NCBI GenBank assembly: GCA_024684665.1
Contig: JAIKWN010000101.1
Location: forward strand, 1-17,927
Length of the DNA stretch: 17,927 bases
Direction: 5' to 3'
DNA from: Clostridiales bacterium
GTDB lineage: Bacteria > Bacillota_A > Clostridia > Christensenellales > Aristaeellaceae
Position numbers and translations under genes: made by a program. The notes below the pieces were generated by a model. The model worked only from the letters and a program-made list of their open reading frames with translations, had not been told where the DNA came from and searched no databases. This document shows, in pieces, positions 1 through 6,423 of this stretch (position 1 is its first letter; every line of letters begins with the position of its first letter).

Positions 1-1
1 G

Positions 2-1075
2 AAACGCTTCCAGGAGCTGGAATCCCACAAGAGCACGGCCTGGCGCGTCACGGAGCTGGATTGGAAGCATCACGAGAACTATGCGGAAACGGAAAAGGCC
101 TACGACCGCATGATCGAGGCCACAAATACGAAGGAAGCCCCGTGGACTGTCATCCATGCAACCGACCGGCGTCAAGTGGCCAGCCAGATGTACAGCGTTG
201 TCATCAGCGCGCTGGAAGCCGCTCTCCGGCAAAAGGAGATTACAAACGAGCGCTGGGCTACGGAAAAGGCGTCTATCGCGGACGGGACCTTCTCCCATCC
301 CTCTCCCCTGACGGAAGACCGAGAGACCGTCTCCGGCGGATTCGCACGAGAGCTGATCGGCATGCCCCGCCTGTCGGACGTGAACCTCGATCACAGCCTC
401 ACCCGGGAGGAATACGAAGAGCGACTGAAGAACGCCCAGAAGAAGCTCTCAAAGCTGCATAACGCGCTCTATCTCAAAAAGATCCCTGTCATCATCGGTT
501 TTGAGGGCTGGGACGCAGCGGGCAAGGGCGGCGCCATCAAGCGGCTGACCCGCGCACTGGATCCCCGCGGCTTTGAGGTGATCCCCACGGCGGCGCCCAG
601 TTTCGCAGAGCTGAACCATCATTACCTCTGGCGTTTCTGGAATGCGGTGCCCAAGGACGGTCATTTCGCCATCTTCGACCGGACCTGGTACGGTCGCGTC
701 ATGGTTGAGCGCCTAGAGCACCTAACGCCCTCCTGGCGCTGCGATCAGGCCTACGCGGAGATCAATCAGTTCGAGCGCAGCCTCTTCGAGTCCGGTGCCA
801 TCGTCCTGAAGTTCTGGCTGCATATTAGTCCGGACGAGCAGCTGGCTCGCTTCACCGACCGGCAGAACACCCCGGAGAAGCGTTGGAAAATCACGGATGA
901 GGATTGGCGCAACCGGGAGAAGTGGCCGCAGTATGAGCAGGCTGTGGATGAGATGCTCGCCTTGACCTCCACGCGGCAGGCGCCATGGGTCATTGTGGAA
1001 TCCTGCGATAAGCTATATGCCCGCATCAAGGTGCTGGAAACCGTCATCGACGCGGTGGAAAAAGCTCTGAAATAA
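2..1075 (+). CDS. pap: Polyphosphate:AMP phosphotransferase (tandem PPK2 domains), 5' end missing
   Basis: This enzyme family transfers a phosphate from inorganic polyphosphate to AMP, giving ADP, in the cytoplasm. The reading frame is open from base 2, so the start lies outside the window and 357 residues are visible. Roughly the first 65 residues are the end of a first PPK2 domain (WRVTELDW, then APWTVIHATDRRQVA). A complete second PPK2 domain follows, with the Walker A motif GWDAAGKGG (about bases 506-532) and the Walker B/lid region FDRTWYGRVMVER (about 676-714). The second domain ends in the same pattern, WKITDEDW then APWVIVESCDKLYARIKV, so the internal duplication is visible directly. 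Two fused PPK2 domains are typical of class II PPK2 (Pap), usually about 475-500 residues. A terminator follows at once, so it is probably the last gene of its transcript. The family call is secure; AMP specificity comes from the tandem architecture. Confidence 0.92.
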   Translation, partial: KRFQELESHKSTAWRVTELDWKHHENYAETEKAYDRMIEATNTKEAPWTVIHATDRRQVASQMYSVVISALEAALRQKEITNERWATEKASIADGTFSHPSPLTEDRETVSGGFARELIGMPRLSDVNLDHSLTREEYEERLKNAQKKLSKLHNALYLKKIPVIIGFEGWDAAGKGGAIKRLTRALDPRGFEVIPTAAPSFAELNHHYLWRFWNAVPKDGHFAIFDRTWYGRVMVERLEHLTPSWRCDQAYAEINQFERSLFESGAIVLKFWLHISPDEQLARFTDRQNTPEKRWKITDEDWRNREKWPQYEQAVDEMLALTSTRQAPWVIVESCDKLYARIKVLETVIDAVEKALK

Positions 1076-1092
1076 GGAGTCCCGCCGTTTTT

Positions 1093-1135
1093 CCCCGTCA
1101 TCCTGCCCCTTCCGGGTGGCTTGGCGGGGTTTTTT
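1093..1135 (+). terminator. Intrinsic terminator after the PPK2 gene
   Basis: An outer stem of CCCCGTCA with TGGCGGGG encloses an inner CCC/GGG pairing and runs directly into six T residues at 1130-1135. It lies 18 bases past the PPK2 stop and before the ribosome binding site of the next gene, so it separates the two transcription units. Confidence 0.8.
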
Positions 1136-1162
1136 CCGCAAAGCAGGAGAAAGGAGCCGGAT

Positions 1163-1537
1163 ATGCCGACAGAAAACATCCACGAGGGACAACGGAAGAG
1201 CCTGCGGAGGCGCTCTTTCATGGACAGTCTGTCGTCCCTTACCGTCCGGGAGGCGCTGGAGCTCCTTCTTACCAACGCCATCCCCGGACGGGATGTAGAC
1301 GGGAACGCCGTCGATCTCTCCTCCCGCTTCAGCCCCTTTGCCGGTATGCTGCACGCCGATCCCGCCGCGCTGCGGTCGGTCCCGGGCATCAGGGAGAACG
1401 CTGCCGCCTTCCTATCCTCCCTTCCAGAGTTTGGCCTCTATTTCCGCACTCGCTTGGGCAAATGGCCTAGGCTTTCCTTTGTCCCAGGAATCGCCTCAGC
1501 GGTTCCACTCGGCTGGTCGGAGGAGAATTATGCGTAA
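1163..1537 (+). CDS. Truncated RadC-like protein (UPF0758 N-terminal part only)
   Basis: The protein has 124 residues. Residues about 6-95 match the N-terminal part of RadC/UPF0758 proteins: a HEGQRKSLRRR-type opening, LTVREALELLLTNAIPGRDV, then SRFSPFAGMLHADPAALRSVPGI, which resembles a helix-hairpin-helix ending. Full RadC proteins are about 220 residues and carry a C-terminal JAB/MPN metalloprotease-like domain. That domain is absent here; only about 25 unrelated residues follow before the stop. The start at 1163 is chosen because AAGGAG lies seven bases upstream; an in-frame ATG at 1121 would sit inside the preceding terminator. The end overlaps the next gene by eight bases (ATGCGTAA), which suggests translational coupling. 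It may be a stand-alone DNA-binding remnant or a decayed radC kept for its place in the operon. Homology call fairly sure, function unknown. Confidence 0.7.
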   Translation: MPTENIHEGQRKSLRRRSFMDSLSSLTVREALELLLTNAIPGRDVDGNAVDLSSRFSPFAGMLHADPAALRSVPGIRENAAAFLSSLPEFGLYFRTRLGKWPRLSFVPGIASAVPLGWSEENYA

Positions 1538-2132
1538 ACCAAAAAGGAGGCGACCGCTCTTGACCGCGCTGCTGACTCTCGCAGCCCTGGCCGTCTTTTT
1601 CTGCTTTTGCCTCATCCTCTACGTATGGGTTCTAGAAACACATCTCCCTTCCGAGGAGGGATCGGACGTCATCCTCGTCCTGGGGGCACAGGTAAAGCCG
1701 GATGGCACGCCGAGCATCGCTCTAGAGCGTCGGATGACAACGGCCCTTGAGGCGTACCGCGAGCTACCGCGGCTCATCCTCTGCTGCGGCGCGCGGGGCG
1801 TGAATGAGCCTGCGCCAGAGGGCGAGGTCATGCGGAACTGGTTCCTTTCAAAAGGCTGCTCGGATGGCGACGTGATCGCCGAAACCGCTTCCTTCAATAC
1901 GCGTGAAAACCTTGTGAACGCAAAGGCCATTATGCAGATGCGGGGATGCAAGAGGGCTCTCATCGTGACTTCCGATTATCACGTCCCCCGAGCGCTCGCG
2001 CTCGCCAGGCAGGAAGGGATCGACGCCTCCGGACGCGGTTCCCCCTCGAAGCCACAGTATTTCCTACGCAACCACCTACGGGAAGGGCTTAGTTGGATCA
2101 AGTTTCTGATGGAATCGGGGTGGCATATATGA
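1530..2132 (+). CDS. DUF218 (SanA/YdcF/ElyC-like) membrane protein
   Basis: The protein has 200 residues. A basic N-terminus (MRKPKRRR) precedes one hydrophobic segment at about residues 9-31, so the remainder is probably outside the membrane. The soluble part shows DUF218 hallmarks: the DVILVLGAQV strand, a GEVMRNWFLSKG helix, ETASFNTRENLVNAK, and ALIVTSDYHVPRA. Family members such as SanA and ElyC affect envelope integrity and peptidoglycan in proteobacteria, but no enzymatic reaction is firmly established for the family. AGGAG lies six bases before the ATG. The start lies inside the end of the RadC-like gene, and the TGA stop shares ATGA with the start of rsmG, so all three genes are probably translated as a coupled operon. 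Confidence 0.85.
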   Translation: MRKPKRRRPLLTALLTLAALAVFFCFCLILYVWVLETHLPSEEGSDVILVLGAQVKPDGTPSIALERRMTTALEAYRELPRLILCCGARGVNEPAPEGEVMRNWFLSKGCSDGDVIAETASFNTRENLVNAKAIMQMRGCKRALIVTSDYHVPRALALARQEGIDASGRGSPSKPQYFLRNHLREGLSWIKFLMESGWHI

Positions 2133-2845
2133 ACACCGAAAGACTGCGCAGCGGCCTTGCTCGGATGGGCATTCCAGCGAATGAAGCTGCACTTGAACGC
2201 TTCTTCGCCTTCCACGCGCTTCTGGACGAAGCGAACCGGCATATGGACCTCACAGCCATCCTTTCAGAGGACGAAAGCGTCGACCGTCATGATCTGGACA
2301 GCGCGGTTCCCCTCTGCTTTTCCCTCCTGCCGGAAGGGGCGAGGGTCATCGACGTAGGCACGGGCGCCGGCTTTCCCGGCATGCCCCTTCTCATTCTCCG
2401 CCCCGATTTGCGCATGACCTTTCTTGACGCTCAGCAAAAGCGTGTGCGCTTCCTCGAACAGGCGCTGAGTAAACTGGGGTTGCCTGGGACGGCATTACAC
2501 GCTCGTGCGGAGGATGCGGCGCGCCTGCCGGAACACCGGGACGCTTACGATCGAGCGCTTTCCCGCGCCGTCGCAGCCTCCCCCGTGCTCATGGAGCTGA
2601 CGCTGCCCTTCGTCCGTCCTGGTGGGATGTCAGTCGCCTGGAAGGGACCGGCGGCTGCCGCAGAATTCGCGCAGGCAAAACGCGCAGCCTTCTTGCTGGG
2701 AGCCTTCCTGCGGGAACCGCTGCCCGCCCCCATCCCGAACCGGGAGGACTGGGCGCACGTCCTGCTGATCGCGGACAAGAAACGCCCTACCTCGAAGCTT
2801 TATCCCCGCAAAGCGGGGACGCCCGCAAAAAAGCCACTGGGATAA
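2129..2845 (+). CDS. rsmG: 16S rRNA (guanine-N7) methyltransferase RsmG (GidB)
   Basis: RsmG methylates N7 of G527 (E. coli numbering) in 16S rRNA of the small ribosomal subunit, using S-adenosylmethionine. The protein has 238 residues, the usual family size. The SAM-binding motif I VIDVGTGAGFPGMPL is at about residues 74-88, followed by the acidic residue of FLDAQQKRVRFLE, RAEDAARLPEHRDAYD, and the family signature SRAVAASPVLMELTLPFVRPGG ending in WKG. The start at 2129 overlaps the DUF218 stop (ATGA), with GGGGTGG just upstream; a longer start at 2093 would lie inside the DUF218 gene. It is often found near gidA or parA/parB, but here it follows a RadC-like and a DUF218 gene. The call is secure. 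Confidence 0.95.
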   Translation: MNTERLRSGLARMGIPANEAALERFFAFHALLDEANRHMDLTAILSEDESVDRHDLDSAVPLCFSLLPEGARVIDVGTGAGFPGMPLLILRPDLRMTFLDAQQKRVRFLEQALSKLGLPGTALHARAEDAARLPEHRDAYDRALSRAVAASPVLMELTLPFVRPGGMSVAWKGPAAAAEFAQAKRAAFLLGAFLREPLPAPIPNREDWAHVLLIADKKRPTSKLYPRKAGTPAKKPLG

Positions 2846-2872
2846 GTGGTAAGGAAGAATCGGATCGCACAC

Positions 2873-2901
2873 AAAAAGCCAGCACGCGCCGGCTTTTGTT
2901 T
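2873..2901. terminator. Bidirectional terminator between rsmG and the HAD gene
   Basis: AAAAGCC at 2874-2880 pairs with GGCTTTT at 2891-2897, with two further G-C pairs inside after one mismatch. A/T runs flank the stem on both sides, giving a U-tract on either strand. It lies between two convergent genes and can end both transcripts. Confidence 0.8.
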
Positions 2902-2911
2902 ATTTCGCATT

Positions 2912-3433
2912 TTACGGCAGCCGCGAAGCTGTACGCTCCGTCCATTCAAGCTGCCTTATTTTTTCCGCCCGGGCGACAATTTTTTCCTTCCAGTTGTCGT
3001 CCTGCGCATCCAGCTGATAGGTGCGGAAGCCATACTGTGGGCCCAGAGAGCAAATCGCCGTTTCGTCGTCAATGTGCAGCGAGATGCGGTACCGGTTCGG
3101 CAGCTTCTGCGGAAGAATCGTTTTGTTATCCCGCTGTACCTCTCGGAGATGCCGCTCCGCGTTCACAATCCCATCGAATTGCACGCCATAGAACCGGAAG
3201 AGTGTTCGGATGTAGCGCTCCGACCGGAAGGAAGAAGTGTAGACCCAAACCTCGTAGCCCATCCTCTGCAGTTCCCGGATGAGCGCTGGAGTACCCAACC
3301 GGAGCCGTTCCGGAAAGACCCGGTCCAGCGGAAAGGGAAGCGGCGGTTCTGTTTTATGCGTCTCCGGCGAAACGAAGAGCACTTCGTCCAAGTCGAAGGA
3401 GACGCGCATTTTTACTTCAGTTCTCTCAGGCAT
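2912..3433 (-). CDS. Stand-alone HAD-superfamily hydrolase-like protein
   Basis: The protein has 173 residues, with the HAD motifs in order. Motif I is DLDEV (D14, D16), motif II is VYTS at 64-67 (T66), a lysine near K104 or K110 could serve as motif III, and motif IV is HIDDE (D122, D123). These residues form the phosphate-transfer site in HAD phosphatases; DxD-E-V openings also occur in small nucleotidase-like HADs. There is no signal peptide, so it acts in the cytoplasm. It is a paralogue of the HAD half of the upstream gene: both share PFP, FPERLRLG, PAL, WVYT and IRTL at matching positions. The start at 3433 overlaps the upstream stop by eight bases (ATGCCTGA), and GAGAGG lies nearby; an in-frame ATG at 3409 just before the domain is a possible alternative. 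Substrate unknown. Confidence 0.75.
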   Translation of the reverse strand: MPERTEVKMRVSFDLDEVLFVSPETHKTEPPLPFPLDRVFPERLRLGTPALIRELQRMGYEVWVYTSSFRSERYIRTLFRFYGVQFDGIVNAERHLREVQRDNKTILPQKLPNRYRISLHIDDETAICSLGPQYGFRTYQLDAQDDNWKEKIVARAEKIRQLEWTERTASRLP

Positions 3434-4310
3434 CTTTCAGCCTCTCGACGATTTCCATGATCTCCCGCGACCAGTCCGCGGCTGCGCCGCTGAGCGGGAA
3501 TTCGCGGAAGGACTTGTTCCGGCTATCAATAGAAAGGACGGTTTTGCCGTCGATGTGGAGCGTCTCAGGATAGCGCTCCGCTATTCGACGCTTCAAATCC
3601 TCGCTGGCTTCAGGATTTGCGCCGTGCTTCCTTTCTGTGCCAGTCACGATGCCGCAGACATCCGAATGATATAGTCGAAGCAGTGTCCGGATATGGTCGT
3701 GGGATTCGAGGCGCGCAGTATAAACCCAGATATCGTAGCCCTGAAAGCCCAGGAAGCGAAATAGGGCGGGTATTCCAAGGCGCAGCCGTTCCGGAAAGAA
3801 TCGGCGGAAAGGGAAAGGCGGGGCTTTTTCGGCCGGCTCATCCTCACTGGCACAGAAGACGACTTCGTCGAGATCCAGCGTCACCCGCTTGTCGCGGCGC
3901 GCGCTGCGGAGCATATCCAGGATGTCATTTTCGCGGGTTATATTGACGATTCTCACGGGAACCTTAGCCACCTGATTGCGGACCGCTGCGGCCCAGCGAT
4001 GATGCCCGTTCAAGATCATATAGCCGTCAGGCCGGATGCGCTCAACGGTAATCCGTTCCTTGAAGCAGTCGCGCTGCCGGTCTTCCCGTGCATCCCGGAT
4101 TATCTGCCCGTAGCGGGAGATGATTTCCTTGTTCGGCCCGATCTCGGGATTGCAAAATTCGTCTTCCGGGTTCGGATGCAGGCGCGCGGGAGGAACCCGC
4201 CGGACGAAGATGCGGCGGAGCAGAGAAGAGCGGACCGGCGTGGCGACTCCCTTGATTTTCCGGACTTCTTCAGCGAGATACTCGTCGAATTTGTTCTGAG
4301 CGACTGCCAT
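3426..4310 (-). CDS. ParB/Srx-like domain fused to a HAD domain
   Basis: The protein has 294 residues and two parts. Residues about 35-125 resemble the ParB/sulfiredoxin fold: VPPARLHPNPED, a long helical stretch, then DGYMILNGHHRWAAAV at 95-110 with the GHHR signature (102-105), and KVPVRIVNI. In this superfamily the G-H-x-R region helps bind nucleotide phosphates in CTPases, kinases and nucleases. Residues about 142-294 are HAD-like: DLDEV (D146, D148), VYTA at 196-199 (T198) and HIDGK at 252-256, where the second aspartate of motif IV, present in the paralogue next door, is glycine. There is no helix-turn-helix after the ParB part, so this is not a chromosome-partition ParB. The start has AGAGGGG upstream. 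The gene is coupled to the following HAD gene by an eight-base overlap. Domain calls are good; the function is open (phosphotransfer or nucleotide metabolism is inference). Confidence 0.75.
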   Translation of the reverse strand: MAVAQNKFDEYLAEEVRKIKGVATPVRSSLLRRIFVRRVPPARLHPNPEDEFCNPEIGPNKEIISRYGQIIRDAREDRQRDCFKERITVERIRPDGYMILNGHHRWAAAVRNQVAKVPVRIVNITRENDILDMLRSARRDKRVTLDLDEVVFCASEDEPAEKAPPFPFRRFFPERLRLGIPALFRFLGFQGYDIWVYTARLESHDHIRTLLRLYHSDVCGIVTGTERKHGANPEASEDLKRRIAERYPETLHIDGKTVLSIDSRNKSFREFPLSGAAADWSREIMEIVERLKDA

Positions 4311-4340
4311 TGAATCCCCTCTTTCTGCAATGTCTGTTTT

Positions 4341-4369
4341 ATTATATCTCGCCTGTCAAGAAACAGGAA
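4341..4369 (-). promoter_or_regulatory. Candidate promoter with dyad for the ParB-HAD/HAD pair
   Basis: On the minus strand a perfect TATAAT (4341-4346) lies 31 bases before the ATG. At 17 bases' distance the -35 position is only TTCCTG (4364-4369), a poor match. The spacer and -35 hold an inverted repeat, CCTGT-6-ACAGG (4352-4367), a plausible operator. A TTGACA is present but only 7 bases from the -10, so it cannot be its -35. Confidence 0.5.
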
Positions 4370-4393
4370 ACCGCATATAATTCCAAGCCTTTG

Positions 4394-4429
4394 AAAGAAA
4401 AAGCTACCGCTTTTGCCTGCGGCAGCTTT
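4394..4429 (-). terminator. Intrinsic terminator of the TRAP operon
   Basis: On the minus strand AAAGCTGCCGC pairs with GCGGTAGCTTT over 11 positions with one G-T wobble. The loop has eight bases and the stem is followed by TTCTTTC. It lies 15 bases after the dctM stop. Confidence 0.88.
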
Positions 4430-4443
4430 GTTATTCAACATTA

Positions 4444-5751
4444 TTACAACCCGACTGCGTAACCGGCCACCTTCGGCAGCCAGAGGCTGATCGCGGGGAC
4501 GAATGTGATAAGCAGCAGCGCCACGATCATGCAAAGGTAGAAAGGTAGCGTCGCCCGAACCACTTTCTCCATGGGTCGTTTCGCCACGGCGGAGCCAATG
4601 AAGAGCACCGCGCCAACAGGTGGCGTCAGCAGACCGATGCCGCAGTTCAGCACCACCATGATGCCAAACTGGATCGGATCGATGCCGATCGACTGCGCCA
4701 CGGGCAGCAGGATGGGCGTCGCGATCAGGATGATCGGCGCCATGTCCATGATCATGCCGAGTATCAGCAGGATGAGGTTCAACAGCAGCGCGATCACGAT
4801 CGGATTCGATGAAACTGAGGTGATGAGATTCGCTGCCTTTGCCGGAACATGCAGGAGCGTCAGGCAATTGCCGAAGGCTGCGGAGGTTGCAATTAGGATA
4901 AGCACGATTGCCAGGGTTTCAATGCAGGACTCCAGGCTCTTCCATACACCTTTCCAATCTAGCCCGCGGTAAACAAACACCGAAACGACGAGGGAATACA
5001 CGACCGCGATGGCAGCGGATTCCGTGGCGGTGAACAAGCCGCCGACGACGCCAAAGACCACGATCAAAACCGCCAGTAGCGCCCAGATGGACTTGCCCAG
5101 CTGGCGCACGAAATTACCGATGGTAAACGGCTCGCCCTTCGGATAATTGCGCTTCACCGAGATGATATAGGAACCGACCATGAGGGAGAGTGCGAGAATC
5201 GCGCCCGGAACATAGCCCGCCATGAACAGCGCTCCGACTGAAATGCCGCCGGCTGTGGTCGCGTAGATGACCATGTTGTGGCTCGGAGGAACGAGCAGGC
5301 CCTCACAGGAAGAAGTGATGGTGACCGCGGTGGAGAAGTCCACGTCGTAGCCCTGATCTACCATCATGGGGATAAGGATGGAGCCGAGGCTCGCCGTATC
5401 CGCAGACGCTGAGCCGGAGATGCCGCCAAAGAAATAGCTAGCCACGATGTTCACCATGGCGAGGCCGCCGCGCATCCAGCCGACTAGCGAATTCGCGAGG
5501 GCTATCAGCTTATCCGAAATGCCGCCGGAGCCCATGAGAACACCCATCGTGATGAAGAAGGGCACAGCCATGAGAGAGAAGGACCAGACACCCTTTACCA
5601 TCTGCTGTGTGATCGTCTGCAGGGCCTGACCCATGGAAATCATGCAGAACACAGTGGACAGGCCTACCGCGTAAGCAATGGGGAAGCGGAGGAGGATCAT
5701 AACGAGGAAGCTGCCCAGCAGGATAACCGTAGACAGGGTCTCAGGATTCAT
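4444..5751 (-). CDS. dctM: TRAP transporter large permease subunit DctM
   Basis: This is the main transport subunit of a tripartite ATP-independent periplasmic (TRAP) transporter, which imports a solute by ion symport. The protein has 435 residues, the normal family length, and is almost wholly hydrophobic with about 11-12 membrane segments. Family features include FPIAYAVGLS near the start, AVPFFITMGVLMGSGGIS, the segment FFGGISGSASADTASLGSILIP, LLVPPSHNMVIYA, GGLFTATESAAIAVVYS and NCGIGLLTPPVGAVLFIG. The start overlaps the dctQ stop (ATGA), with GGAGG upstream. A strong terminator follows. The substrate cannot be read from the permease; dicarboxylates, sugar acids and sialic acid are known substrates of the family. 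Confidence 0.95.
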   Translation of the reverse strand: MNPETLSTVILLGSFLVMILLRFPIAYAVGLSTVFCMISMGQALQTITQQMVKGVWSFSLMAVPFFITMGVLMGSGGISDKLIALANSLVGWMRGGLAMVNIVASYFFGGISGSASADTASLGSILIPMMVDQGYDVDFSTAVTITSSCEGLLVPPSHNMVIYATTAGGISVGALFMAGYVPGAILALSLMVGSYIISVKRNYPKGEPFTIGNFVRQLGKSIWALLAVLIVVFGVVGGLFTATESAAIAVVYSLVVSVFVYRGLDWKGVWKSLESCIETLAIVLILIATSAAFGNCLTLLHVPAKAANLITSVSSNPIVIALLLNLILLILGMIMDMAPIILIATPILLPVAQSIGIDPIQFGIMVVLNCGIGLLTPPVGAVLFIGSAVAKRPMEKVVRATLPFYLCMIVALLLITFVPAISLWLPKVAGYAVGL

Positions 5752-6302
5752 GCTCCCACCTCCTTCTTTTCATCGGAAATCCAGAAGGCTTCGATGTGGC
5801 GAAAGATCTGCTCCAGCTCAAAGATGATCATGCTGACGCCGGCCACCGGAACGGGCAGATACTGCCAGAATTTCGAGAGCTTCGGCAGGGAGGCGTACTT
5901 GCCGCGGATAGACAACGGCGAATTGCAGAACCGGATACCATAGATGACGAGGATCACGCCAAGCGCCGCCACCGCGATGTCCGCAATGAGATCCAGTACC
6001 TTGAGCAGCTTCTGTGGCAGATATCGGTCAAAGGCGGTCATGCGTATGTGCGCGCCTTTGCGGATGGCCATGCTTGCAGAGAGCACCGTCATGTACACCA
6101 TGAGGGTGAGGACGATTTCCTCGCTCCAGTGAGGATCGGTGATGAAGGGGATATAACGCCCTGCTACCGACCAGCAGGTAATGGCGATGTCGCCGATGAG
6201 CAGCAGCTTGCAAACGATCATCAGGATCTTATAAGTCCAGTCGTACAGCGGCTTGATCTTTTCCAAGGTTCGGAAAATCGCCGGTACGTTTCCGTTTTTC
6301 AA
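5748..6302 (-). CDS. dctQ: TRAP transporter small permease subunit DctQ
   Basis: The small membrane subunit pairs with DctM. The protein has 184 residues with four hydrophobic segments, at about 25-47, 63-81, 104-122 and 147-165. Typical features are the RYIP turn followed by WSEEIVLTLMVYMTVLSASMAIRKGAHIRM, where the WSEE and G-A-H-I-R-M elements are family hallmarks. The start codon is TTG: AAAGGAG lies nine bases upstream and no ATG is well placed. The stop overlaps the dctM start. It lies 121 bases after dctP, and a hairpin in that gap probably lowers its expression relative to the binding protein. Confidence 0.92.
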   Translation of the reverse strand: MKNGNVPAIFRTLEKIKPLYDWTYKILMIVCKLLLIGDIAITCWSVAGRYIPFITDPHWSEEIVLTLMVYMTVLSASMAIRKGAHIRMTAFDRYLPQKLLKVLDLIADIAVAALGVILVIYGIRFCNSPLSIRGKYASLPKLSKFWQYLPVPVAGVSMIIFELEQIFRHIEAFWISDEKKEVGA

Positions 6303-6365
6303 ACGGGATCGCTCCTTTCCGTTGATTCCGGTTTATCCTCTCCGATAAAAGAACGGAAAGGATAC

Positions 6366-6399
6366 AAAAAGGGAGATGCGGGACGCGCCCACATCCCCC
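6366..6399 (-). terminator. Hairpin with U-tract between dctP and dctQ (partial terminator)
   Basis: On the minus strand GGGGGATGTGGG pairs with CCCGCATCTCCC over 12 positions including two G-T wobbles. The loop is CGCGT and five T residues follow. It lies within an operon whose later genes have no obvious promoter, so it probably lets only part of transcription through, favouring the binding protein over the permeases. Confidence 0.75.
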
Positions 6400-6423
6400 G
6401 AAGGAAAGACTGCGGAAACCGAA

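Noticed and set aside
3426..4310. Chromosome-partition ParB next to rsmG (the classical gidB-parAB order)
   Set aside because: The ParB-like gene is convergent with rsmG, lacks the HTH and dimerisation domains, has no ParA beside it and carries a HAD domain.
4353..4358. TTGACA on the minus strand as the -35 of the ParB-HAD promoter
   Set aside because: It is only seven bases from the TATAAT, too close for sigma-A; its match may be due to the dyad it lies in.
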